A stretch of DNA of 64,000 nucleotides from Lineolata rhizophorae (lineage: Eukaryota; Ascomycota; Dothideomycetes; Lineolatales; Lineolataceae). The notes under the pieces were generated by a model, which was not told where the DNA came from, made no database searches, and worked only from the letters and a program-made list of their open reading frames with translations. This document shows positions 51,023 to 61,147 of the stretch, in pieces. The translations under genes were made by a program, and so were the position numbers. The stretch is taken from contig MU001672.1 in the NCBI GenBank assembly GCA_010093515.1, positions 121,956 to 185,955 on the forward strand, in the 5' to 3' direction. Each line of letters opens with the position of its first letter. Position 1 is the first letter of the stretch.

Positions 51023-51583
51023 ATGTCCATCCCTCCTGAGACGTTGCAAAAGGTGAGCTGACCGCGCCATCGGCTCGCGATAGCGGCTGCCACTGAAAAC
51101 AATCGGGCGCTGACGAGAGACTGCATCATTCGTCGGGGAGACATAGCTCCTGCAGGAGATCGAGCAGAAAGCGGCCTTCTCGCAGCAGCAGATCAGCATC
51201 GTTAAGTCGCAGATTGCGGCGAAGAATAGAGAGAGCCGCATCTTGCAGCTGACGACGAGCGAAGTGGATGCGCTGCCAGATAGCACCAACGTATATGAAG
51301 GCGTAGGCAAAATGTAGGTCTATTTTCCGATTGGTTTTGCTTTCCTATTCGCACAAACACAATAGTACTCCTATTACAAATTCTCATTTTTCACGTTGTT
51401 CTAAACTCCGCGTGCAGGTTTGTCCTAAGCCCGCGCAAAGACGTCAAGAAGCGACTGGGAGCAGAGAATGAAGAACTTAAATCCGACATATCAGCTCTAG
51501 AAAAGAAGCTGCACTACCTTGAAACGACGTACAAGAATAGCCAAGATGGCATTCAGCGGCTTCTCCGGCCGGGTGGCAGTTGA
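51023..51583 (+). CDS. PFD1: Prefoldin subunit 1 (beta-type)
   Basis: Exons 51023-51052, 51147-51313 and 51418-51583 encode 120 aa, the family length. Prefoldin is a hexameric cytosolic cochaperone that delivers unfolded actin and tubulin to the CCT chaperonin. The protein has two heptad-rich helices (about residues 1-50 and 80-115) joined by a beta hairpin with VYEGVGKMFVLSPRKDV, the hallmark of subunit 1. The first exon has only ten codons. The second intron uses a GTAGGT donor, which is unusual but acceptable, and a TGCAG acceptor; the join gives a continuous frame through the hairpin. It is divergent from the ceramidase gene. Confidence 0.92.
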
Positions 51584-53443
51584 ATCACGAGCACGGCCAG
51601 GCGAACGCCAGAGGCTAGGTGCTAGGTGCAGAGTCGCACGAAACCGGCGCCGTAAGACGGGACTAAGATACCCCGCGCAACCAGTTACCGTTGGTAAGGC
51701 CTATCTACATTCTACAATACATAGCGCATGGGCGAGGTGCGAGGTTTTCCATCGTAGGTCTTGCCATGTTATTGGAAATACGATGACATACTCCTTGAAG
51801 AAAGCGCGCCCCGATGATTACACTTTGCTCGGGTCCTTGCAAGAGCTACAGTTCAACTTCAGTTCGCGCTAGATGCATACGTAGTAAAGAAAAGAATGCG
51901 GCTCAAGTGGCAATCGGTAATAGCTATGTAGTCGGTTCTAAGAGGTGGAGAATCAGGAAATGGTAACTACTTGGCCCCAATCCCGCCCCTGATTGTCATG
52001 TAGTGTCCCATGCGGTTTTCGACATGGGATTTACGATTGAGTATGACCTTAAACCTGACTGATGCTTTGCGGAGTAGGGAATAGTTGAATCGAAAAACCG
52101 CTGGGCCGCAAGATATGTGCAATCAATGCATTGCGGTCCGGGACATGTACTTATCGCAGCGCAATGAATGTGTTATTCGGTATTGGGTTGAGAGACGCGC
52201 GGCGTACCATGTACGGCTATGCGGCGCACCGACTGGCCTGCAATTTGGATGAGACGCCCACGAGGCCCGTTACCTGGTGCGAGCGAGCAGTTTCAACACG
52301 CGCGCGGCGGGCTCGCCAAAACGGCCCGGGCCTCGAAATATCGCGACTCGGGTCGTTCGAAACGCGCTCGCTCGGCCAACCTGCTGCTCTCTCGCGCCCA
52401 TACCGACACAAGATAGCGACCGGCGATCGACGTGGCTGTTGTCGCAGCGCTTGTGCCAGCGCTCGTGCTACTGCGCAGCCGGGCCCGGGAGTGGCCGGCG
52501 AAGGATCCCCGCTAGGGCTCGAAATAGCAGCGCGGTGGGGCGAGCGAGAGCCCCGAGTGGACGGGGGAGAGGCTCCTTCGACCCCGCCAGTCCCAGGTTG
52601 GCCGGCGGCGGCACGGCTGCATGCCAGCTCAAGAGCCGCGCGACATCGCCGCCAGCGCCAGGCGGTGAAGGCGCGTTTTCTCACCAGCGGCTGGTCTCCG
52701 CCCGCCGGTCGCGCTTTGGTAATCGGCGGCGGAGATAGCCTTCACGGTGGCGACAAACCGCGACGGGCTTCTATTCTGTGCTACCTCGGGCAGACAGCAT
52801 GGCTTTGAAACACTTTGGCCAAGCTAGCACCTATGGTGGCTGAGGTGGTGCCCCGCCTCCTTTCTCAGCTCCAGGGCTGGCATGGGACGTGGGACGGGTG
52901 GGTGGGCAAGGTAGAGCTGGTTTGCAGGGGGCTGAAGTGCTCGGTCTGCCCCGACGAGACAGATGTGGGTTGCTGCCGCCGACCGGACGCACATAAAAGC
53001 ACGCTTTCAGCCCGGGGTGCCGCACTCTTGGATGCCTGATGACCGACGGCTGACTAGTCATAAGGCCAAACTTTTTTTCTTTCCTTTTCGTGCCCAGCCA
53101 CCCGCCACTCTTCGTAGAAGTCACTAGTCATATCCTTAGCGGGGCCTCCCCCCACCGCGCACACCTGGTCACGCTTTCTGCCTACGTGAAGAGGCCGGCT
53201 GGACTGCGCATCTGCCTCACACACCGAACTAGTTGACGTGGTGTGAGTTTTTTGCTCCTTTCAGACCAACTTTTCACCGAGAACCCTTTTCTTCCTCTTT
53301 TCTTTCACTTACCTGCCTTGCCGAATACATATACGAACTTGACTGCGACCCTTGCCCACTGGTCACAGTCACGCTCCACCCTTGCTCACCCAACGCGGTT
53401 ACTAGATCCTTTGACGCTTCAGCCTTGAGATCGGTCGCCCACT
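51584..53443. other. Intergenic region and promoter of the coiled-coil gene
   Basis: About 1.86 kb. The 52.1-52.8 kb part is GC-rich and yields long overlapping open frames on both strands without recognisable motifs; I treat them as chance. From 53.2 kb C/T-rich sequence leads up to the ATG at 53444. Confidence 0.5.
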
Positions 53444-54969
53444 ATGGCTTCGTGGGAGACTGAGGATGAGTGGTACCAGCGCGGTGGCTTCGCTGGCGCG
53501 CGCCACGTCCGCCCCCCTCCTCGCGAACCTCCTCGCGATAGGCTCTACCCTGACGGAAACTACTACGGCACCGGCGGCGGCTTGCATCGGTCTCGTTCCA
53601 CGGGCCACCAGCCGGCTCCCAACGTCACCATCTACAACACGATGGACTCGGACATGAACCCACGCATGGAGCAGCGGAGCCCGCTGCCTAGCCCCCGCGG
53701 GCGACCCTTGCGCACCCCCGTCGACGACGTCGGCCTCGAGGACGAGATCCACGCTCTGCGCCTAGACCTGCAGCGCTCCCGCTCCCGCTCCCGCCACCCC
53801 CCCTACCCCCACTACGACTACCAGCGCGAACCGTCCCCGAACCCCAACCCGGGACAGTACTACCAGTGGCAGCTCGAATCGGCCAACCAGCGCATCCGCG
53901 AGCAGGACGAGCGGCTACGTCGCGAGCGCGAGGAGGAGCTCATCCGCAAACGCATGGAGCTCCGGTTCCTGCGCGACGAAAGGGAGAGGGAAGAGGCAGA
54001 GGCGCGCATCAAGGCGGACGAGGAGAAGATGAGGAAGGAGTACGAGCTCAAGAGAATGAAGGAGATTGCGGAGCATGAGGCCAAGGAACGGGAGGAGGAG
54101 ACGGAGCGTAAGCGCATCATTCGAGAAAACGAGGAGCGCATCGAAAGGGAGGAGAGGGAGCGCAAGGAGGCCAAGCGACGAGCTGTGGAAGAGTACGAGC
54201 GCAAAAAGAAGAAGGAACGGGAAGAGGCCGAGGAAGAAAAGCGACGCACGATCGAGGAATACGAAAGGAAGAAGCTGGAAGATATCAAGAAGCAAAAGGA
54301 GCTGGAAGAGCAGCTCAGGCTTAAGCTTGAGAAGCAGGCAAAGGAGAAGAAAGAAAAGGAGGAGCGTGAATACCAGGAATTTCTGCGGAAGCAGAAGGAG
54401 AAAGAAGAGGAGGCTAAGAGGAAGAAGGAGGCGGCGGACAAGGAATTCGAAGACCAGATGCGCAGGCGTCTCGTCCAGTTCGGCTTCCAAGAGAATCAGA
54501 TCCAAGCCATGATCAATCCAGAGAAGCAGAAACAGCTGGCTGTGGGCCAGTCGCCAAACAACGCAATCCAGCTACACAAGCACCAGAGCCTCCCGACATA
54601 CGTCAAAGTGCACCGCGACCACCTCTCCATTGAGACCCTTACCTACTACAACATTCCCTGGGAATACGATGAGGTACGTTAGATTTGTCATTCCTTGCCC
54701 CGGCGGTAACAAGCCGATTACTAACTTATCGGATACAGTACGACAAGAACTACATCATCATCCTGCGCGAGATGGACCAGCATGACACGGACGTGCTGTT
54801 CGAGCACACGCGCCGCCTTCGCAGCCGCCACTCTCGCCTCCTCATCGAAGAGCGTCGCAGCGGAGATAAGCCGGACTATGCGTGGGTGCGCCGGCGCGCA
54901 TCGCCCTCGCCTCGTCGCCGCCGCAGCTCCCCGAAGCGTGTCGTCGGCATCAGCTCCCTTCTCTTCTAA
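53444..54969 (+). CDS. Charged coiled-coil protein, fungal, unknown function
   Basis: Exons 53444-54673 and 54739-54969 encode 486 aa; the intron is 65 nt, GTACGT...ACAG. The N-terminal 135 residues are Arg/Pro/Tyr-rich and disordered, including an RSRSRSR run. Residues 140-345 are an almost uninterrupted Glu/Lys/Arg helix predicted as a single long coiled coil. The last 120 residues are distinct and folded-looking: a QMRRRLVQFGFQENQIQAMI segment, then YVKVHRDHLSIETLTYYNIP WEYDE and NYIIILREMDQHDTDVLFEH, ending in a basic Ser-Arg tail. The C-terminal block appears conserved in Pezizomycotina proteins annotated as hypothetical. No enzyme motif or signal peptide. It may be a cytoskeletal or RNA-associated scaffold, but that is only a guess from composition. 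Confidence 0.85.
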
Positions 54970-56349
54970 ATGGCACATACCCTTCTCAAAACGAGGCGAG
55001 TCGGATGCGGCATAAATACCCTAGCATGAGATGGAGAGGGAGATAGCATCTACGAACACTCTGACTCTTTTGAGCTATCATGGGGCGTTCGAGAGTTGAT
55101 CGGACCTTGGAATTATTGCGCTATTGTTTTTTTTTCCTTCCCTTTATATCTGTGGTTTTATTGTTTCTTTCTAGTTGATGCTATCTTCTTTGCGTTCTTC
55201 CAAGATTGCTTAGGCGCGGTTTTGCGCGCGGTTTGGATTTGACTTCGTGGATACTTCACTCTCTAATCAATGTACGCTTCGTGCAAATTCTTCGCGCAAT
55301 GTAGCTCAATTTTTGATCCATGTTGAGTGCAACATTTCCCGCTACACTATGTAAAGTGATGCAAGCTTGAGTAGGATTCCATATTGCTAGAAATGATTTA
55401 CATATATATGATAGATATAGACGATCTACACGTGCTAGACACATGTACTTGGTCTATTCTAGCCGAGCAAACTAGATTCAAATTACGTCGCTACTTAGAC
55501 ACCCAGAAACCACGCAACACGAGGTCAATCCCAACAAGGGGAGCAACAGCAATTGAAGTTTAGTTTAAGTTGACCCCATCTTTCGCTACCGGACTGTAGG
55601 GCGTAGGTAATCGCTGCGTCGATTTCTCTATCATAGAACCATGGCGCCGGAAACGGAATACTTGGTGCTACATACAATAGGATTGCTGCACCAGTATCTG
55701 CAACGTACCGGGGGCACAAAAATTTCGGAACCCGCTTTCCGGCCCCCATTGACGCTGGTGAATATAGCTTTAGTAACTAAGTTTAAGTCGTGCAAATATT
55801 CAACTTTGGAACCCTGCAACCATGGTGGAGTGGCGCAGCCAAGCCACCGAGGCTGCGCCTCTCTGCGCGACCAGAGCTGAAAACCTCATCCCCTATGAGA
55901 GCGCTCGACACTTCCGCCCAGCGCAGAGCCAACACTCCAAACCAAGCTATCTCGTTTCTATGGATCATGCCCATTCTATCCGGAATTCTAGTCGGCGACT
56001 TTACAGCCCTCTTAGGGGGATATGCTGAAAGCTTAAGCGGCGTCAGTGATACCGCGCAAGATTGCCGCAAATTGATAGTGCTAAAATTGGGATACTTCTG
56101 CTAGATGCTGGAGCTGAGATCGACCTGTCGCCTAGAAGCACATTATGTTGCAATTCTAAATCAGAAACCTGCGCTAGATATCTTTTTAGAATGTGGAGTG
56201 GATCACTGTGAACCGCCTGACTCTAGCGCGCGGTGGGTGCGCTAGCATGAGGGATAGGTTGGAGATACCATGCGGAAAACCCTCCGAACACTAAAAGTAG
56301 AAGCCTCGAAATTACTGACCCAATGCTCCATATATTATGCCGATGCGGG
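54970..56349. other. Intergenic region between convergent genes
   Basis: About 1.4 kb between convergent coding regions. It is moderately AT-rich in 55.1-55.5 kb. Two overlapping plus-strand frames at 55.79-56.1 kb are unrecognised and lack supporting signals. No other feature was seen. Confidence 0.5.
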
Positions 56350-57438
56350 CTACCTATATCCTCTTGCCTTCCGCAATACTAGCCAGAGGGCACAAATGCC
56401 CGTCAGAACGATGAACGCCTTGCCGCCCGGTGAAATTCCAACATTACTATACTCGTCTACAACGTTCGAAGACTTTCTTTCTGCTCTTTGTTCGCCGACA
56501 AAATTCCGAACGGGTGTGGCAGCTTCGACAAGAGGAAATCCGGCTTTCCTAAGCTCATACAGGTACCCATTTACCAAAGCCGCATCCTCTCTCTTCAAAT
56601 AATTCCACATGCTACTCGAAGCACCGTTTTCCATGTCCCCCTGATCAAATGGTAAGGCCACATTCAGCGGTCGCCAAGGCATTTTCCGAATCAAAATACC
56701 AGGCGGGGTCCATGCCTTCACAATATCCGCTGGCAGAGTCTGAAGCACGACCCCGCACCACATTTCCAGGATATTGAGGACGAGATCCGGTCGATGCATT
56801 CCCGGTGCAGACGAAGGCGCAGTCAACGTCGCTAGTGTCTGGAAGCGGTCGGAAGCGCTCTGCTGCAGCGCGTAATAGTGAAGCGACGGGTTGTCTCGGC
56901 GATAGCGGAAAGACGTGTGCTGAGAGATTCTGTGGCGGAGATTGCGGGTTTGGCCGGTGTAGATTCGGACGGTTTGGTTCCGAGATGTGGATTGGGGCGA
57001 ACGAATAGGAGACAAGGGCTGGCGGGCGTCGTTGGTGGTAATGCTGTGGATGTATATGGCACGGCCAGCGTAGGTTGGGTCGTGAGGGATGTTGACACTT
57101 GCAAAGTAAGCATTGACATTCAATTAGCTAGTTCAGCTATGTAATGGATAACGTATATCGAGGACTAATTATTGGAAATCTCTGCATACTTCGAAGGCAG
57201 GGTGCTAAACGTAGTTGTAAACTTAGCTCTCGACTTACTTCTGAGTAAACAAGCGGTTGTTCTCAAAAAGCTCGCGCACGTTGTCCAGGAGACAGCTCCA
57301 CAATAAATCCTCAAGTTCTTTTCTAGGAACCGCTGTAACCGCGGAATACCTCTCGTGATAAGGACATTCGGGCAAACTCAGTTTGCCTAGAATACAAGAT
57401 AAGACAGACCGCGCGTAGGGAACATCCTCGTTCTCCAT
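56350..57438 (-). CDS. GIY-YIG-domain protein, fungal, possible C-terminal membrane anchor
   Basis: Exons 57239-57438 and 56350-57097 on the minus strand encode 315 aa. The intron runs GTAAGT...GCAAG, and this acceptor is the one that keeps the frame open. An N-terminal helical segment (residues 1-66, with AVPRKELEDLLWSCLLDNV) precedes a GIY-YIG-like fold from about 75: AIYIHS, then after a loop VRIYTGQTRNLRHRISQH with the candidate catalytic Arg, and later a LNILEMW motif whose Glu may bind metal. GIY-YIG domains are nicking endonucleases in repair enzymes, homing endonucleases and SLX1. The protein ends with FIVLTGICALWLVLRK, a short hydrophobic segment next to basic residues, which could be a tail anchor. 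I know of no function for this fungal family; nuclease activity is unproven. Confidence 0.75.
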
Positions 57439-58701
57439 TCTTCCGAACGAATGTCAAAAATGTATGGGAACAGGCACGAGCTTTGAGCAATTTTATGGGG
57501 AACATCAGCAAATCATACAAGAAATGCCTGAGCATATAGGAAAGGGGGCTGAAGCTACATTTAAGCGCCGTGTCAAACTGGCTGCACCACTTGTATGATG
57601 TCTGGAAGCCGTAGGTGGCACAGTTGCGCTAACTGCAGGTATTGGCTCGGCTGAAGTTCGTCTGTGCCCGTTCTAGGCGCCAGCTGGGCGTCGACCAAAT
57701 ATACATGAGCGGGCGGCGTCCCTCTCTCATCGTTCGGAATTCCGACCATATTGAAGTATGACTCACAGGATATCCCAGTGCTTATAGCATGCTAAATAGA
57801 ATTCGCATGAGAAGTACTCCGTATGCTGGCAAAGTTTCTCCAACTCGACATCATGCGCTAGGCGCTGTAGTTAGAGGCTTCTTGTTAGCATTGTAGACCT
57901 GAAATTCGATAGCACGGTGCTCAAACTAAGGCCATGTGCCTGGAAAATTGCTGCGGATGCTGGAAACAATATGACTCTCATTGGGTCTAGTAGGTTGAGA
58001 AACTAGACCAATGGAAAGAGGAGGCAAGAAGTAGGTACTTACTGTACTCCCCTTATCACGTGTATGGTCCCCGGTCGCGAATGCTGCGCACACGCAACGC
58101 CAACATTACGCGCCATCCACAATGGTCAGGTGGCCTTCTGCGGGTAACACCCCTGTCAGGGCTTGGCGATCTACTGTATAGATGAACGCAGACAGCGAGC
58201 CCAAGCGCTCTCTTCAAGAAGCGAGCCTTCGCCCGCACGCACCTCTCCAATACAACCTCAATTGTCAATTTCTGTGTGCGGCTAAAAGCTACCTTCATAA
58301 CTGATCTAGGCGTTGATTGGCTAAGAATGAGGCCGGTACATCCGAGCGTTCATCTCCCCCTTCCTTATAATGTAGGTGCGCTACAGTCTTTAGCGAAATC
58401 ACCCCCTTTACCGTGCGCTCGAGAGATTGTTAGTGCTATATATGTTATAGCTACCCTTACTACCGTAGTATGTATAGGTAGACTTACATAGTAGGGCAGA
58501 CCGAGAGCGGAGCTATACCTGATGAGGAGGCCGGCTAAACTGGAGGCGAACCCTCTAACCGAGCTTACGCTCCAAGGGGTTTGTCTGCTCCGACCCTGTC
58601 AACATGTTTACATTCTCTTTGACCTCTCATTAACATCGTCATTCAGTCGACTTTGTTTGGATACCTATGCAAATTTCAGCGCAGATTTACACCTATAGAA
58701 G
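57439..58701. other. Divergent intergenic region with LTR-like segment
   Basis: About 1.26 kb between two divergent genes, with no credible open frame. The stretch 58436-58604 differs in character from its surroundings and ends in CCCTGTCAACA, so that its reverse complement begins TGTTGACAGGG, as LTRs often do. Confidence 0.4.
58436..58604 (-). repeat. Possible solo LTR remnant
   Basis: Read on the minus strand it starts TGTTGACAGGGTCGG and continues through TATAG-rich sequence toward TAACA/CTAACAATC. A matching target-site duplication could not be identified, and the far end is uncertain. It is called only because the terminal TGTTGACAG and the composition resemble fungal LTRs; comparison with the rest of the genome is needed to settle this. 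Confidence 0.2.
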
Positions 58702-59882
58702 ATGGTTTGGCCCCATGAAACCTTTTACTGCCATTGTGCATTTTCTAACTATACACATGAATACAGAATAGTAGGACCCTTCGGCGCCTTGCCGCCGACC
58801 ATGCCAGCCTCCATTATCGTGGCCTTCCACCAAATTACCTCTTCCCTCTTTCCAATACCAACGACGGTAACAGCATCATCGGCGCATCTACGGACGACTT
58901 GAGTCATCTCACCGTTCTTCTTGCTGGGCCGGAGAGCACACCATACAGCGCTGGCGTGTTCAGCCTTCACCTTAAAATGCCTTCCAATTACCCGCAAGGG
59001 CCACCGACAGCGACATTCCAAACGCGAATCTGGCACCCAAACGTGGACGAGAGCACAGGTGCCGTATGCGTAGACACGCTGAAACGCGACTGGAATCCCA
59101 AGCTCACCTTGCGCGATGTGCTGGTTACGATTAGTTGTCTGCTCATCCAACCAAACCCGGCAAGCGCTCTCAACGAAATGGCCGGGAAGCTATGCCAAGA
59201 AGACTGGGATGCTTTTGAGTCGCGTGCTAAGTTGATGGTGGATGTGCACGCCGGCATTCCGGCGGTGTTGAGGAGCAATGTGGAAGAGGCAAAGAGGAGG
59301 GGTGATGAAGCTGTAGAGCTTCGTCATGCCACGGATGCTAGCAAGGGCAAGGCAAAAGCAAATATGAGTTCAGGAATACCCGAAAGCTCAAAAATGTATT
59401 CGGAACATATGGAAGACGGCGAGAACATAGCGGGGAATGGTAGGCCCGGGCAAAATATGTCGCAATCGCGGGAAAATGGCCAAAGTCGAGATGCGGTTGT
59501 TGCATCCACACTTCCCAATGCGTTGGGTATCCAGACTTCCGGATCGGTGATCGATTCCCTCTCCGAACAGAGTGGCATTGGCTCGAATTCTATCCCGACA
59601 GATGCCGCCACATCTGCGTCCTCGATATCGCCGCCAAAGACACCTGATTCAAAACGTGCGGCCGCAGCAAGATCTCTGGTCAAAATCACAACACCTTCTG
59701 GCGCACGTTCTGTTCCAGTTGTAGAACTACCCTGGCTCCTTGATGCATGGGCTGTAGTTTGTCCTACGCCAAATAAGCACAAAGAACGCGTTGAAAAGAA
59801 GAAAATGCGAGCGGCCAAGGGTAATCTAAATAATTGGAACAGGGGCTTATTTGGAGTTAGGAAAGATCTTGGGCGGCTCTAA
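58702..59882 (+). CDS. E2 ubiquitin-conjugating enzyme, UBE2S-like, long C-terminal extension
   Basis: Exons 58702-58704 (ATG only) and 58767-59882 encode 372 aa. An E2 carries ubiquitin as a thioester and passes it to a substrate with an E3. The UBC fold covers about residues 2-160: LRRLAADHASLH (helix 1), PPNYLFPLSN, LTVLLAGPESTPYSAG, then HPN at 91-93 and the catalytic Cys102 in GAVCVDTLKRDW, followed by LTLRDVLVTISCLLIQPNP. The extension of over 200 residues is Ser/Pro-rich and disordered, with a conserved-looking VELPWLLDAWAVVCPTP motif and a basic end. The ATG-only exon is inferred because exon 2 has no in-frame ATG upstream of helix 1, an excellent TTCTAAC branch site sits 20 nt before the TACAG acceptor, and the result gives the family N-terminus M-x-S-[KR]-x-LRRLA. 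The donor GTTTGG is weak. Confidence 0.85.
58705..58766 (+). other. Intron immediately after the start codon
   Basis: A 62-nt intron, GTTTGG donor, TTCTAACTA branch site, TACAG acceptor. It separates the ATG from the second codon (AAT) of the E2 gene. Confidence 0.6.
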
Positions 59883-61147
59883 GATCGAGTTTCAACCCCT
59901 TTTCTGCTTGGTTTCCTACGAAGCATAGCCTGGCGCTTTGTTTGTGTTGGGTTCGATTTCTGTCCACGATGCACAAGTCTCCAGCAAGTCAGTCCTATGT
60001 TTTACAGATACCCCTGTTTGAAAACTTGATTTCTGTCCCTTGCTATCCTTCCTCTTTTGGTCTTATTAAGCGTGCAGGCGGATAGTCGAATTCCCATTCC
60101 TACTAGTTCTTGTGTTCATTCTGAACTCTTATAGTTATTACTCTTTCATATTATAAGGTGCAGCCGCGAAAAAAGTGTTCTTGTAAGTGCATTGTTCAAA
60201 GTACGTTGTCAGCATACCGAGCACCGGGAAGCGGGGCTCGCCTGGCCCAACTTGTTGGGTTGGCCTTGTTGGAGTGTCTGTTGACGTCTAATTGGTAGTC
60301 AGGTTTCGAAATACCTACATATGCCAAGACTCTTCCGCTGCCTATTTAGCGCGTATTCACGTCTCAGGTATGTCTCTTAATCTTGTGGTTTCTGGGTCGG
60401 ATAAGAAGACCACTGCTGTATACGAGTCGGAGTACCCTCTGAGACCATTATTTGAATCACCTCATTAGCTCAACTACGGCGGTGGGGGCAACTTCTTTGC
60501 CATTGCGAGACGATTAATATTTCCGGACGACTTCATATTGCCTGAAAGCGGCGCGCTAAATCCTTCCACTACCGAATCATCTTCGTTGACTTTACCGGTC
60601 GATTAAGCAGGGACACTTCTGTGTCTCCCCTCATCGGGGAATGGAGTACTCCGCTCGTCCATTTTTCCATTCACGATTACCGTAAAGCATTGCAGTTTAG
60701 TCTCCGGTTCGGTGTTTAGGCCTGGCCTTGCAGGGCGGCAGTTCTATAGACACATTAATGAGAATCTAGGAATACCCCGGTAATTGCCCGGTAGAGTCCG
60801 GGGGTCAAACCAATTAAACACACGAACAACTGGTTTGACCCCAAGGGGTGAACCTTGCGTCGGGTCAAATCCAACAGTCGGTCGGCATCCGTTCCCAGTG
60901 CAGGCCCCGATTTGGCCCTTGCGTCCCAATATCAACTACATTTGCCCAATCTAGAAAACTTCCGCCGCCCAAAGAAGACGTGACCCACGAGCACGAGATG
61001 CGGAGATGTATCTGAGCTTATTCTTGGTCTACAGCATATTTTCTGTACGCTGTCAATTGAAGGTTCAAAAAGGCGCGATAGCCCATCATCGGTTTGGAAA
61101 GTGGCGCGGCCACCGAGGAAGAGAGGAAGATAACTGCTATCACCACG
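59883..61147. other. Intergenic region with a perfect hairpin upstream of the GMC gene
   Basis: About 1.26 kb between two plus-strand genes. It contains a 12-bp inverted repeat at 60801-60842 and no credible open frame. A palindromic GGAGTACTCC lies near 60644. Confidence 0.6.
60801..60842. repeat. Perfect 12-bp inverted repeat GGGGTCAAACCA / TGGTTTGACCCC
   Basis: Arms at 60801-60812 and 60831-60842 with an 18-base spacer, 306 bases before the GMC ATG. A related GGGTCAAA recurs at about 60862-60869. The symmetrical arrangement would suit a dimeric regulator or an RNA hairpin. No regulator is identified. Confidence 0.9.

Noticed and set aside
52131-52808. 225-codon plus-strand frame
   Set aside because: GC-rich chance frame with an overlapping minus-strand frame and no recognisable domain; it lies in the upstream region of the coiled-coil gene.
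55790-56104. Two overlapping plus-strand frames of 68 and 104 codons
   Set aside because: They compete for the same bases and neither matches a known protein; no gene structure supports them.
58702-58902. 66-codon frame starting at the same ATG as the E2 gene
   Set aside because: It is the unspliced read-through of the E2 first intron; the conserved UBC N-terminus lies in another frame after the 58766 acceptor.
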